Source of the DNA: Acidobacteriota bacterium
Lineage (GTDB): Bacteria; Acidobacteriota; Terriglobia; Bryobacterales; Bryobacteraceae
Assembly: GCA_017304135.1 (NCBI GenBank)
Contig: JAFLBB010000017.1
Location: 1 to 64,000 of the forward strand
Length of the DNA: 64,000 nucleotides
Direction: 5' to 3'
The notes beneath the pieces were generated by a model. The model searched no databases and was not told the origin of the DNA. It saw only the letters and a list, made by a program, of their open reading frames with translations. Below are positions 43,884-53,692 of this stretch, one piece after another; within the stretch, counting starts at the first letter, position 1; every line of letters begins with the position of its first letter. The translations under genes and the position numbers were made by a program.

Positions 43884-45694
43884 AAGATAAACGCCAGCCC
43901 GCCGCGCAGCGAACGCGGCGACTGGATGAGCAGCACCTGGCGGCCATCGGGTGAGTAAACGGGCACATAGCCCTGGGCAAGCAGGTTGCGCAACTCGGCG
44001 GTGGCTTCCAGGCGGCCGGAGAACAGGCCCGGCACGCCGGGAATCGGCTGGCGGAGGAAGAGGTTCAAACCGGGATCGAACACGCCGCGCTGTGTCAGCG
44101 AGAGGTGCACGGGGCTGAGCACGCTGTAGTCGGTGAGCTGATAGCTGGAGGTGAAGTGCGTTCCACTCCAGGGCGAACGCCCGGTGACGCGGATGTAAGC
44201 CGCGCCGCGCTGTGTGCGGCGCAGGGCAGCGCGCAGGTCATCGGGGTTCTGCGATTGCACGCGCCCCCCAGGCTCGAGCGCGCCGGCATTCTGATAGCCG
44301 ACCGTGGCCGACAGATCCTCGCCCAACTGCTGCGTCACCGAGGCCACGTAGCCCATGCGGCGGTAGCGGCCAATGTTGAACACCGAGCTGTTGGAGGCGA
44401 TGTCGGGCAGTAAGTCGGCGCCGCCGTAGAAGCCGGCTGGGGAGGCCATCGTCATGGCGGCGTTGGAGACTGATTCACGGAACACGGCGCCGGCAAAGGT
44501 GCGTGAGCCGAACTTGCGCCGGTAGCCCAGCTCGAAGTTTTCCGTGCGCTGCACGCGGGCTGTGCCTCCGCGCAAAGAAATGCGCGGGAACAGGCTCAGC
44601 GTGGAAAGCTGCGATTGCAGGTCGCCCTCGCCCAAACCGCCCAACAACTCTGTCGGGGGAGCGCCGCTGGAGAAGGCCAACTCCACCGTGCCCTCCTCTT
44701 CGTTGCCCCAGGTGAGGCGGGCAAAGGGGCTGAGCACATTCAGGCGGTCGAGGAAACTTACCGATTCGAGCGTCGTTCCATACTCGAACAGCAGGTCGTC
44801 GGTGATCTCCTGGCGGTCGGAGAGCGTGATCGCCATGGAACGCAGCACAGGCGAACCGCTCGTCTGGCCAGTCCCCAGGGCACCACCGGCGCGCGAGGGC
44901 AGGAAGATCTGGCGCATCGTCAGACTCACTTCAGGGCCGAAGGCCTCCGCGCCCGCCTGGCGTTGGTAGCTGGTGCTGAAGCCGGCCGCGGGAATGCCCG
45001 CCGCCGAGCCGTAGCCCAGGTTGCCGCTGAACTGCACGCGATTGGCGCCGAACACGGAAGTGGCCAGCGCAAAGGCCGTGCCAAGATCGGTCTGACTCCC
45101 GGCCGCGGTCGATGTGCCGCCATCGCCGGCCGAGACGCGCACAATGCCCTGCGTGCCGGAGAACATCGACGAGGCCATTCGCTTGCGGGCCGGGTCGGAG
45201 ATGTCCACATCACCGGCGAGAATGCGCAGCACGGGGCGGGTGGCGCCGGAGCCGCGCAGCACCCACTTCCAGTCCTCGCTCATGATGGCGGCCTGGCTGG
45301 GGGCGATGTACACCAATTCCACCGTGGAGAAGACGCTGGCGAGGTTAATGGCGAGGAAACTGCGCATCCCGGACTGGATGCTGATGTTGCGCTTCACCGC
45401 CGGGACGTAGCTGGCCAGTTGCACGCGCAGGGAATACGTGTCGGCGGGGATGGCGAAGAACTCAAAGTTGCCGCGGTCTGTGGTGACGGCGCGGGCCACG
45501 AGGCGGTCAAAGCGATTGAACAGAAGGACCGTGGCGCCCATCTGCGGGACGCCCGTGGTGTTGGAGACAAGGCCGGCCAGCGTGCCCGCGAGCACACCGG
45601 GCTCCACCGCGCGCGCAGCCGGGGCGTGCAGTAGACCCGCCAGCAGCGCCAGCGGCGTCACCCATGCGACTTTGCAGTGCCGCAGTGGACTCAT
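43880..45694 (-). CDS. Outer-membrane barrel with carboxypeptidase-regulatory domain
   Basis: 604 residues with a signal peptide (VTPLALLAGLLHAPAARA). Residues about 40-118 are a CarboxypepD_reg-like sandwich (GTLAGLVSNTTGVPQMGATVLLFNRFD ... NFEFFAIPADTYSLRVQL). The remainder is a beta-barrel with alternating aromatic strands and a C-terminal SLRGGLAFIF ending in phenylalanine. It lacks the plug domain of true TonB receptors, so transport by TonB is not assumed. It could be an outer-membrane porin or adhesin-like protein. 19 bases downstream of the GWxTD gene in the same direction, so these form an operon. Confidence 0.82.
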   Translation of the reverse strand: MSPLRHCKVAWVTPLALLAGLLHAPAARAVEPGVLAGTLAGLVSNTTGVPQMGATVLLFNRFDRLVARAVTTDRGNFEFFAIPADTYSLRVQLASYVPAVKRNISIQSGMRSFLAINLASVFSTVELVYIAPSQAAIMSEDWKWVLRGSGATRPVLRILAGDVDISDPARKRMASSMFSGTQGIVRVSAGDGGTSTAAGSQTDLGTAFALATSVFGANRVQFSGNLGYGSAAGIPAAGFSTSYQRQAGAEAFGPEVSLTMRQIFLPSRAGGALGTGQTSGSPVLRSMAITLSDRQEITDDLLFEYGTTLESVSFLDRLNVLSPFARLTWGNEEEGTVELAFSSGAPPTELLGGLGEGDLQSQLSTLSLFPRISLRGGTARVQRTENFELGYRRKFGSRTFAGAVFRESVSNAAMTMASPAGFYGGADLLPDIASNSSVFNIGRYRRMGYVASVTQQLGEDLSATVGYQNAGALEPGGRVQSQNPDDLRAALRRTQRGAAYIRVTGRSPWSGTHFTSSYQLTDYSVLSPVHLSLTQRGVFDPGLNLFLRQPIPGVPGLFSGRLEATAELRNLLAQGYVPVYSPDGRQVLLIQSPRSLRGGLAFIF

Positions 45695-45712
45695 CAGTCT
45701 CCCAAATGAATT

Positions 45713-47449
45713 CTAGCCGATCACCTTAAACGTCGCCGACGGGGTCAGCGTCGTATTGTTGTTCTTGTCGGTCACCTTCAGCCGGATCGTGTAATCACCC
45801 GGCTCCAGGTTTTGCAGCGGCAAGATCTTCTCGATGGTGTATTGCTGGGCCGAGGCGCCCTCCATCTTCTGCACTTCCTCGGAGAACTCAAAAATCTTCT
45901 CGTTACTGCCCGTGCGCACCACTTCGTACTCCACCACCGCGTTCGGTTTCTGCGTCTTCTCGTCGGGAACGAAGTTGTAGAGCTGCAGGTAGATGCCCAT
46001 CTTCTCGTCGCGCTTAAAGGTCTCGGTCACGCGCGGGCGCACCTTCGAAGCGCCGATGACGAACTGCCCCGTGCCGATGGATTTGGTGGGGACCTTTTCG
46101 ATCAGGTCGGCCAGCACCAGCGACGAACTGCCGAGTTTCTCTTCCTCAAAGCGGGGAACGCTGAGCGCCATCTCGTAGTTGGTCATGTTGCCGCCGACGA
46201 TGTCCTTCACCACCAGGTTCAGCCGGTAGGTGCCCGGCGGCAGCGGAATCGACTTCTGGTAGATCGAAGAGCCCTTCGAGGCTTCCTGCAACAGTTCGGT
46301 GGGAACCTCCACCGTGACCACGTCCTCAAACACGTTCACCACGCGGCGCGACATCGACGTGATGCGGCCATAGATGTTCACGACGGCCTTGGAAACACCT
46401 TCCTTGTCGCCAAACTGCAGGTCCTTCTTCTCCAACTGCGCGGTGACGTTGGTCAGAATCGTCGAGTTGGTCATCCGCATGTAGTCGGCGCGGACCTTGA
46501 GAGGCAGCAGGTTGTATTTCACTGTCGAGCTGACAGCCGCTTCCAGATCCTTAAACTTGATGCTGGGCGGCTTCTGCAGGTTGGCAAACTGCTGCAGGCG
46601 CTCAAACTGGTTCATGCGGTTGGGCAGGGGCATGGTGCCTGTGCCGAGGCGTGTGCCGTCGGTGCGGCTGAAACGGTCGGTCTTGCTCGACATGCCCATC
46701 TGCTCGTAGAGGGTAAGACCAGCATTGGGGACATAGAGCAGGGCGTCCTTTTCCGACGGGTCCATCGTCATGCGGTATTCACCGGTCATGGTCGGATCGA
46801 CGAACTCGATCATCACGTCCGTGCCGATGGTCTCAATCCACCGGTAGCGCCACTTCTCGAAGGGGAAGGTGGAGGTGGTGCCGCCGCCCTCTTCAATGGG
46901 GCGCTCATAGGTGCCGCCCGAAGGGTGCGACTCGACTTCGTCGGCCGGACCGTAGGCGATGTAGATACGGCCGCGATCGGTCTTCCAGCCGGGGATGCCG
47001 CTGGCGAAGCGCTCGTTGGCATAGGCGATGCGGCGGTAGTGCTCTTCCTTGAATTCGTTTTCGGCCGAATCCGGCGTCGGGTCGCGGCGCAGCCAGAACT
47101 GTTCGATGAACTGCTCGCGCTCTTCGTCCGTTGCCAGGCGGCGAAAGGCCTGGCGCTCCTCATCGGTGATGATGTAGGTGACGTCTTCGTTCAACCACTT
47201 GCGGAACGGCCCTTCCAATTCCTTGCGCAGCTTCTCTTCGCGCTTGCGCCGCTCCTTTTCGCTCATCGGCTTGGCCACGGTTTCGCGGTTGCCTTCGGCC
47301 TGCGCCTTTTTTTGCGCATAGGCGCCTGGTGTCAGCAGCAGAGCCGCGCCCAGAGCGGCCACACCACCGATCGCCACCAACCGGCCGCCACATGCCCAGA
47401 TACTCGCCACAGCGGTCAAATTGTTTCTCAGCATAGAGTTCGCCACCAT
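45713..47449 (-). CDS. GWxTD-domain protein, exported
   Basis: 578 residues. A signal or anchor (VAIGGVAALGAALLLTPGAYA) precedes a charged stretch and the GWxTD domain (about 80-200): FWLRRDPTPDSAENEFKEEHYRRIAYANERFASGIPGWKTDRGRIYIAYGPADEVE, the diagnostic block. The rest is beta-rich, including a C-terminal bacterial-Ig-like end (LPLQNLEPGDYTIRLKVTDKNNN). GWxTD proteins are common in Acidobacteria and Bacteroidetes; function unknown. An alternative start at ATG 47434 is possible. Upstream gene of the operon with the plug-less barrel, so both probably serve the envelope. Confidence 0.85.
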   Translation of the reverse strand: MVANSMLRNNLTAVASIWACGGRLVAIGGVAALGAALLLTPGAYAQKKAQAEGNRETVAKPMSEKERRKREEKLRKELEGPFRKWLNEDVTYIITDEERQAFRRLATDEEREQFIEQFWLRRDPTPDSAENEFKEEHYRRIAYANERFASGIPGWKTDRGRIYIAYGPADEVESHPSGGTYERPIEEGGGTTSTFPFEKWRYRWIETIGTDVMIEFVDPTMTGEYRMTMDPSEKDALLYVPNAGLTLYEQMGMSSKTDRFSRTDGTRLGTGTMPLPNRMNQFERLQQFANLQKPPSIKFKDLEAAVSSTVKYNLLPLKVRADYMRMTNSTILTNVTAQLEKKDLQFGDKEGVSKAVVNIYGRITSMSRRVVNVFEDVVTVEVPTELLQEASKGSSIYQKSIPLPPGTYRLNLVVKDIVGGNMTNYEMALSVPRFEEEKLGSSSLVLADLIEKVPTKSIGTGQFVIGASKVRPRVTETFKRDEKMGIYLQLYNFVPDEKTQKPNAVVEYEVVRTGSNEKIFEFSEEVQKMEGASAQQYTIEKILPLQNLEPGDYTIRLKVTDKNNNTTLTPSATFKVIG

Positions 47450-47809
47450 CCAGCTACACGATGAGCTACCATCATTCTAGGTCCCACGCCTGAGGGCGTC
47501 AAGCGTTGGTTCCGGCCCTTGTTGCTCTGCGTCTGAGGCTTAGACGCACCCCCACCGGCTGGTGGTTTCGAGAAACCGCTACCACTTTCCGAAGGTGTAC
47601 ATCACTTCAAATTCGTAAATTGGGAACCGGATTCCGCGCCGTAGGGTCTAAGCTCTTCAAGACGCGCGCTTTTTCACCACGGCAACAGGCAATCCGGTTT
47701 GGTATCCGGCGTGCTGCTACTCTAAGAGGCCCTTGTGTATTCTGGGGGCAGGTGGTTGGGTTGCGGTCCGCGTCCAGCGAGGACGTAGACCGAGCCGTTT
47801 AGGGATGAC
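47450..47809. promoter_or_regulatory. Divergent intergenic region, GWxTD operon versus two-component operon
   Basis: 360 bases with no gene. It must hold the promoters of both divergent operons. The only structure noticed is a dyad GCGTCTGAG-G-CTTAGACGC at 47528-47546 (one G-T mismatch), which might be an operator or part of a small hairpin. No convincing -35/-10 pair was located. Confidence 0.35.
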
Positions 47810-50743
47810 ATGGTCCGGGACTTAAAGGGACAGCTGATCAGCGCGCTGCTGGTGGTGCTCACCGCCGCCGCCCTGATTGCTGCCGGCATCAACTTCCAGC
47901 AGCACCGCAAGTGGCCCGTGCCCGATGACGGCGTCACCTGGGTCGACCGCGCCGATGCCCAAAATAACGCCCGCGTGCAGGCGATGTACATCGCCGCCGA
48001 CAGCGCCGCCGAGCGTGCAGGCATCAAGCCCGACGACACACTCCTCCAGATCAACGGCCTGCCCATTCACACCTCTACCGATGTAGCGCGCGCGTTGCTG
48101 CGGTTAGGCGTCTGGAAGTCCGCGGAGTACGTACTGAATCGCGGCGGGATCGAACTTAAGGCGAAAGTTATCATTTCGGAGCGGAGCGGTGAATCCTCGC
48201 TGTACTACCAGTATTTTGTCGGCCTGGCCTACCTTGGGATCGGCCTGTTTGTGTACTTCCGCCGCGGCCGGGCGCCCAGGGCGACCCATTTTTACATTCT
48301 CTGCCTGGCCTCCTTCGTGCTCTCCACCTTTCACTACACGGGTAAGCTGAACGGCTTCGACAAGGTGATCTATTGGGGCAATGTGGGAGCCGGTCTGATG
48401 GCGCCCACCATTTTTCTCCACTTCTGCCTGCGCTTCCCTGAGGTCCGGCCGTGGTTCCGGGGCTGGTGGAAGGCGCTGCTGCTCTACACGCCGGCGCTGG
48501 CCATTCTGGCGGTCTACATCGGCTTTTCGAGCGGTGTGATGCGCTCCACCGCTCCGCTGGGCGATGTGCGCTGGGCGCTGGACCGGGTGTGGATGTTCTT
48601 TCTCGCCCTCGCCTATCTCACCGGCGCCGCCGTGGCCGCCTATGAGTTCCGCCGCACGCAGGACCCGATTGTCCGCCAGCAGATGAAGTGGATCCGCAAC
48701 GGCGCCGTGCTGGGCGTGGTTCCGTTTGCCTGCCTGAATGTGCTGCCGTATGCGTTCGGTTTCATTCCGGGACCGTATCTGAACATGGCGGTGCTGTCGC
48801 TGCTGCTAGTGCCGGCCTCATGGGCCTACGCCATTCTGCGCTACCGGCTGATGGACGTCGATCTGATCTTCCAGCAGGGCTACGCCTATACGGTGGCCAC
48901 GCTGGCGGTGATTGGCGTTTTCTATGGCCTGGTGATCACGGTGGGGCCGTTTGAGGAGTTGAATCCCGAGGCGATGGTGCTGCTCATTCTCATCGCCACC
49001 TTCATCTTCCAGCCGATCCGCAACTGGATTCAGGATGTGCTCGACCGCTATTGGTTCTACCGCGACCGCTACGACTACCGGCGCACGTTGATCGAGTTCG
49101 TGCGCGAGTTGAGCTCGGAGCGCGACCTGGGTGTGATGCTCGACTCGGTCACCGAACGGCTGAAGAGCACCCTCTACATTCAGAACGTCGAGTTCTTCCT
49201 TTTGGAGGAGAGCACGGGGCGGTTCCGGCCCATGCATGCCCACCGCGCCGCCAGCGACCTGGACCTGAGCTTCCTTACTGACCGTCCCTCGGGGCCGCTG
49301 TTTTTTGAACGCACGCACCATCAATTGGACGTCGTGCTGCGCCACCTGCCGCATTCGGTGCGGCAGACGATTTCGCGCCTCGACCTGACCTATTACCTGC
49401 CGTGCAGCGTGCGCGGCCGCACGGTGGCTTATCTCGGCGTGGGCCGCACGCAGGAAGGCGACTTCCTGTCCACCGAGGACCTGGAGTTGCTGACGACCAT
49501 CTCCGGCTATGTCAGCATCGCCATTGAGAACGCCCTGCTTTACCGCTCGCTGGAGCGCAAGGTGGCCGAGTATGAACGGCTGAAGGAGTTCAGCGAGAAC
49601 ATCGTCGAGTCGATCAACGTGGGTATTGTCGCCGCCGATCTGGAGGATCGCGTCGAGAGCTGGAACACGCAGATGGAGGCGCTCACCGGCGTGAAGCGCG
49701 CCGACGCCGTGGGCCGCACGCTAAGTGAGTTGTTGCCGCTCCGGCTGGCGGCCACGCTGGAGCATCTGCGGGGGGAAAGCGGGATTCATCACATCTACAA
49801 GAGCGAGGTCGGGCCGGCGCCGCTGGAATCGCATGCCGGCGGCGCGCCGCATGTCAACGGATCGAACGGGGCGGCCGCGAACGGGAACGGGTCGCAGAGC
49901 GCTGTTCCGTCCAAGCCGGCCATCGTGAACATCGCCGTGGCTCCGCTGGTGACCAAGGAAGGCGAGCAGATCGGCCGCCTCATCATCTTCGACAATGTCA
50001 CCGAGCGCGCCGAACTGGAGCAGCAACTGCTGCAGGCCGACAAGCTGAGCTCGATCGGATTGCTTGCCGCCGGCGTGGCCCACGAGGTGAACACGCCGCT
50101 GGCTGTGATCTCCACCTACGCCCAGATGCTGGCCAAGCAGATCACCGGCGACGATCCCAAGGCCAAACTGTTGGAGAAGATTGCCAAGCAGACCTTCCGC
50201 GCCAGCGAGATCGTGAATTCGCTGCTCAACTTCTCGCGCACCTCCAAGACCGAGTATGAAGAGGTGGAGGTGAACCGTGTCCTGCGCGACACGCTCAGCC
50301 TCATTGAACACCAGTTGGACAAGGCGCGCGTGCGGGTGGAGTTCACCCCCGCCGCGGCGGAGATGGTCATCCGCGGCAATTCAGGTAAAATGCAGCAGGT
50401 GTTCCTGAATCTGTTCCTGAATGCGCGCGATGCCATGGATAGCGGCGGAACGCTGGGCGTTCATTGCTCGGCGGAAGACAAGACGGCGAAGATTACCATT
50501 TCGGATTCCGGCCACGGCATCCAGCCCGAAGACCTGCCTCGCATTTTCGATCCCTTCTTCACAACGAAGGGGGCTAAGCGCGGCACGGGTTTGGGCCTCT
50601 CGGTGACCTACGGCATCGTGCGGGAACACGGCGGCACCATTGACGCGCACAGCGAACCAGGACGCGGCGCGCGCTTTGAGTTGCTCTTCCCCCTGCTGCG
50701 CCCGGCCCCGCCGGCGCAGGACCGCACGGCTGTCCATGCTTGA
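47810..50743 (+). CDS. Multidomain membrane histidine kinase with PDZ and PAS domains
   Basis: 977 residues. The N-terminal membrane anchor (ISALLVVLTAAALIAAG) is followed by a PDZ-like domain outside the membrane (about 55-115: AERAGIKPDDTLLQINGLPIH). Then come about seven further membrane segments (130-420), a GAF-type region (about 430-600, SERDLGVMLDSVTERLKS ... AYLGVGRTQEGDFLSTEDLELL), a PAS domain (about 605-690) and HisKA with H758 in LAAGVAHEVNTPLAVISTYAQM. The C-terminal HATPase has NLFLNARDAMD, DSGHGIQPEDLPRIFDPFFTTK and GTGLGLSVTYGIV. Phosphotransfer to the downstream NtrC-type regulator is expected: the two genes overlap by eight bases. A Gly/Asn-rich linker (HVNGSNGAAANGNGSQ) interrupts the PAS region. 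Confidence 0.9.
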   Translation: MVRDLKGQLISALLVVLTAAALIAAGINFQQHRKWPVPDDGVTWVDRADAQNNARVQAMYIAADSAAERAGIKPDDTLLQINGLPIHTSTDVARALLRLGVWKSAEYVLNRGGIELKAKVIISERSGESSLYYQYFVGLAYLGIGLFVYFRRGRAPRATHFYILCLASFVLSTFHYTGKLNGFDKVIYWGNVGAGLMAPTIFLHFCLRFPEVRPWFRGWWKALLLYTPALAILAVYIGFSSGVMRSTAPLGDVRWALDRVWMFFLALAYLTGAAVAAYEFRRTQDPIVRQQMKWIRNGAVLGVVPFACLNVLPYAFGFIPGPYLNMAVLSLLLVPASWAYAILRYRLMDVDLIFQQGYAYTVATLAVIGVFYGLVITVGPFEELNPEAMVLLILIATFIFQPIRNWIQDVLDRYWFYRDRYDYRRTLIEFVRELSSERDLGVMLDSVTERLKSTLYIQNVEFFLLEESTGRFRPMHAHRAASDLDLSFLTDRPSGPLFFERTHHQLDVVLRHLPHSVRQTISRLDLTYYLPCSVRGRTVAYLGVGRTQEGDFLSTEDLELLTTISGYVSIAIENALLYRSLERKVAEYERLKEFSENIVESINVGIVAADLEDRVESWNTQMEALTGVKRADAVGRTLSELLPLRLAATLEHLRGESGIHHIYKSEVGPAPLESHAGGAPHVNGSNGAAANGNGSQSAVPSKPAIVNIAVAPLVTKEGEQIGRLIIFDNVTERAELEQQLLQADKLSSIGLLAAGVAHEVNTPLAVISTYAQMLAKQITGDDPKAKLLEKIAKQTFRASEIVNSLLNFSRTSKTEYEEVEVNRVLRDTLSLIEHQLDKARVRVEFTPAAAEMVIRGNSGKMQQVFLNLFLNARDAMDSGGTLGVHCSAEDKTAKITISDSGHGIQPEDLPRIFDPFFTTKGAKRGTGLGLSVTYGIVREHGGTIDAHSEPGRGARFELLFPLLRPAPPAQDRTAVHA

Positions 50744-52187
50744 ACCCCACTCCGATTCCCCCACCCCCTCCCCCAAGGGCCGCATCCTCGTCATCGATGA
50801 CGAGGCCGATATCCGCGAGTCGCTGGAAGTCCTGCTCACGATGGAGGGCTACGAGGTGGAACTGGCTTTCAACGCCACCGACGGCCTGGCGAAGATGGAG
50901 CGCGGCGCCTACGACCTGGTTCTGCTCGACCTGATGATGCCCGACCGCTCCGGCCTTGAGGTGCTCGACGAGGTGCGCCAGCGCGACCACGAGACGCCGA
51001 TCTTCCTCATCACCGCCTACGGCTCGACGCAGGTGGCCGTGAACGCGCTGAAGAGCGGCGCCAACGATTATTTCTCCAAGCCCTGGGACAACGAGAAGCT
51101 GCTGCTCGAAATCGGGCGTATGATCGGCGCGCACCGGCTCGAACGCGAAAACGTCCAGCTCAAGCGCGCCCTCAAACAGCGCTACGGCTTTGAGAACATC
51201 ATCGGCAAGAGCGAACGCATGATGAAGGTGCTCGACCTGGTGTCGCAGGTTGCACCCAGCCGCTCCACGGTGATGATTACCGGCGAGACCGGGACGGGCA
51301 AGGAACTGATCGCCAAGGCGATTCACTCCCACTCCCCGCGCGCGGGCCAGGTCTTCATCCCGGTGAACACGGGCGCGCTCACGCCGGAACTGCTCGAATC
51401 GACGCTCTTCGGCCACGTCAAGGGCGCCTTCACCTCGGCCATTTCGTCGCGCAAGGGCTATTTCGAGGAGGCCAACCGCGGCACCATGTTCTTCGACGAG
51501 ATCTCGACCATCTCGCCCGACACGCAGGTGAAGCTGTTGCGCGTGATCCAGGAGCGGCAGTTCATGCCGCTGGGCTCGTCCGAGATCATCAACGTCGATG
51601 TCCGCCTGATCGCCGCCGCCAACGTGGATTTGAAGAAACTGGTCGAGGAAGGGAAGTTCCGCGAGGACCTCTATTACCGCCTCAACGTCATCCCCATCCA
51701 CATGCCGCCGTTGCGCGACCGCAAGGAGGACATCCCGCTGCTGGTGGCGCATTTCTTCAACAAGTACGGCCGCGAGAACGACAAGTTCACGACGCCCGAC
51801 GGCCATTGCGAGATTGCCTTCGACGCCGAGGCATTACAGTTTCTGATGGACTACAACTGGCCCGGCAACGTGCGCGAGTTGGAGAACGCCGTCGAACGCG
51901 CCGTCGTGCTTTCCTCGGGAACCAAGGTGAGCGTGGACGTACTGCCGGAGCACATCCTGGAAGCCGGCGGCTTGCGCATCCGCCGCGACGCCGCTGGGGC
52001 GCTGCCGCCGGATGCCTCGCTGTTTGAGGTGGTCGCCGATTACGAGCGCCGTAAGATCATCGAAGCCCTGGAAGCCTGCCACTACAGCCAGACCGAGGCC
52101 GCCGAGCGGCTGCGTATTCCGCTCTCGACACTCAACCAAAAAATTAAGAGGTTGGATATCGCCATCCGAAAACGTGGCGATAAGTAG
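50736..52187 (+). CDS. NtrC-family response regulator, sigma-54 activator type
   Basis: 483 residues. Receiver (about 15-130) with D65 in [13 protein letters not shown]+ domain (about 152-395) with Walker A GETGTGKE and Walker [10 protein letters not shown]; Fis-type helix-turn-helix at the C-terminus ([24 protein letters not shown]). The sigma-54 contact loop, usually GAFTGA, reads GAFTSA at residues 230-235 (51423-51440). That glycine-to-serine exchange may weaken or alter sigma-54 engagement. The start at ATG 50736 overlaps the kinase stop by eight bases. Targets unknown. Confidence 0.92.
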   Translation: MLEPHSDSPTPSPKGRILVIDDEADIRESLEVLLTMEGYEVELAFNATDGLAKMERGAYDLVLLDLMMPDRSGLEVLDEVRQRDHETPIFLITAYGSTQVAVNALKSGANDYFSKPWDNEKLLLEIGRMIGAHRLERENVQLKRALKQRYGFENIIGKSERMMKVLDLVSQVAPSRSTVMITGETGTGKELIAKAIHSHSPRAGQVFIPVNTGALTPELLESTLFGHVKGAFTSAISSRKGYFEEANRGTMFFDEISTISPDTQVKLLRVIQERQFMPLGSSEIINVDVRLIAAANVDLKKLVEEGKFREDLYYRLNVIPIHMPPLRDRKEDIPLLVAHFFNKYGRENDKFTTPDGHCEIAFDAEALQFLMDYNWPGNVRELENAVERAVVLSSGTKVSVDVLPEHILEAGGLRIRRDAAGALPPDASLFEVVADYERRKIIEALEACHYSQTEAAERLRIPLSTLNQKIKRLDIAIRKRGDK

Positions 52188-52195
52188 ATGAGAAG

Positions 52196-52456
52196 ATGTC
52201 TGCCACAGCTTTGTCCGATCTGATCCCCCGGATCGCCGCCTCCGCCCCCCTGTTGTATATCGGATCAGTGATGGTCACCGATGCCCGCGCCTTCGTGCGC
52301 ATTGTGCTGTCGATTCCCGCCGCCTTTCGCGCGTTCCCGTTTGCCCGCCCCGAGCCGCCGCGGGAGCCGACCGCGCTGGCCACGGCGGTGGCCCGCTGCT
52401 CCGGAGCGGTGGTCTCCGCGTTGGCCCTCCTTACGTTGTCGGGCCTGCTCAGTTAG
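52196..52456 (+). CDS. Small hypothetical protein
   Basis: 86 residues. GAGAAG just before ATG 52196 and GC3-biased codons make it plausible. It has one hydrophobic segment near the C-terminus (AVVSALALLTLSGLL) and a proline/arginine-rich middle (FARPEPPREP). No family recognised. It starts nine bases after the NtrC-type gene and could be cotranscribed with it, or be a short membrane peptide unrelated to it. Its end overlaps the convergent glycosyltransferase by four bases. Confidence 0.5.
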   Translation: MSATALSDLIPRIAASAPLLYIGSVMVTDARAFVRIVLSIPAAFRAFPFARPEPPREPTALATAVARCSGAVVSALALLTLSGLLS

Positions 52457-53631
52457 CTTCCAACGCCCAGGCCCAAGGTCTCCAGCGCCTTCCGCCAATC
52501 GTCTCCCGCATCGACCCGGGCCACCCGGCACTCGCCACGTCCCGCCGGCTTCCACCGCTGAAAGAAGCGCTCCGACGGGGCTCCGGCGAAGAGGCACCGC
52601 AAGGGCGTGCCGGCCGCGGCGGCCACGTGCTGGCCCGCCGAATCGTAGCCCACATAAAGAGGAGCACGGGCAATCTCGCGGGCGAAGGGCGCAAATGGGC
52701 CGAGCCAGGTCTCGATCTGTCCCGGCGCGGCGCCGCTGGCGGCAATCGCCTGCTCCACGCGCTCACCCTCTTCGCCGCCCATCCCTTTATCAATGAGCAC
52801 CGGCCGCCCCAGGCAGGCTACCCGGCGCACCAACTCCTTTTCAAACTCCGCGCCCAATCCCTTGGCCGCATTCTCGCCCGTGCCGAGACTGATGCAGATG
52901 CGCGCCGGGCCGCCGAGCCCCTCTGCAGGCTTGGTCCAGGCGCGGCCTTCGACGCCGAGACACTCGTGGCACCAGCGCGAGGCCAGCCTCACCAATGAGT
53001 CCGGGCGATCGGCACCCGCCGTGCGGCTCTCAAAGAAAAAGTAGCGCTCATCATCCCAGAGCGGCACCAGGCCGAGTTGCGACAGGCGGCTATCGGGGTC
53101 GAGCACGAGCGTCTCGGGCGGCACCTGTTCGCGAAGGGCGCGGCCCAGGTCGGCCGAGGCGGCCAACCGGTCGAGCAGCGATCCGGTGCGGGCATAGGGG
53201 GCAGGGAAGTGGCGCACACGCTCGGCCCCGGCAAACAGGGCCGCGTTCTTCTCGTTGCCGGCCAGGTGGATGAGTGCATTGGGGAAATGGCGGAGCGCGG
53301 CATCCATCACAACGCTCGTCACCGCCACGTCGGCCCCCAGCGTCACACGCGACAGCACGACTACGTCGCGCACGCGGGCCGGATCTCCCTGAAACCGGCT
53401 GCCGCGACGGATCCGTTCATAGCGCTCAGCCAGGCCGTCCGCGGTCCACTCCGGCAGGACACGCGCCACCACAGCCGCGAAGCCGTCCACGTAGGCGCGC
53501 ACGCCCTCTTCGGTGAACGAATCGCCGAGCGGCTCCACCCAGTCGCGAAACAGCGACCGGCTGGCCGCCAGGGCACCATCGCCCTCGCCCCAGGCATCCT
53601 CCAGGAGCTTAGCCGGCAGCGTCTGATTCAC
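52453..53631 (-). CDS. Glycosyltransferase family 9-like protein
   Basis: 392 residues. The C-terminal domain has the GT9/ADP-heptosyltransferase look: ICISLGTGENAAKGLG as the sugar-nucleotide loop, PVLIDKGMGGEEGERV and VGYDSAGQHVAAAAGTPLRCLFAGAPSERFFQRWKP, where the D-S-A-G-Q-H segment corresponds to the donor-binding loop. The N-terminal domain carries VVVLSRVTLGADVAVTSVVMDAALRHFP. GT9 enzymes add heptose in LPS core synthesis; whether this one uses heptose is unknown, and the extra N-terminal helices (1-85) are not typical. Divergent from the cupin. Confidence 0.75.
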   Translation of the reverse strand: MNQTLPAKLLEDAWGEGDGALAASRSLFRDWVEPLGDSFTEEGVRAYVDGFAAVVARVLPEWTADGLAERYERIRRGSRFQGDPARVRDVVVLSRVTLGADVAVTSVVMDAALRHFPNALIHLAGNEKNAALFAGAERVRHFPAPYARTGSLLDRLAASADLGRALREQVPPETLVLDPDSRLSQLGLVPLWDDERYFFFESRTAGADRPDSLVRLASRWCHECLGVEGRAWTKPAEGLGGPARICISLGTGENAAKGLGAEFEKELVRRVACLGRPVLIDKGMGGEEGERVEQAIAASGAAPGQIETWLGPFAPFAREIARAPLYVGYDSAGQHVAAAAGTPLRCLFAGAPSERFFQRWKPAGRGECRVARVDAGDDWRKALETLGLGVGS

Positions 53632-53692
53632 AATCCATCCTCGATTTTCCTCCCCGCCGGATTCGATCTCCTCACGTTACTATAGTGGGGTC

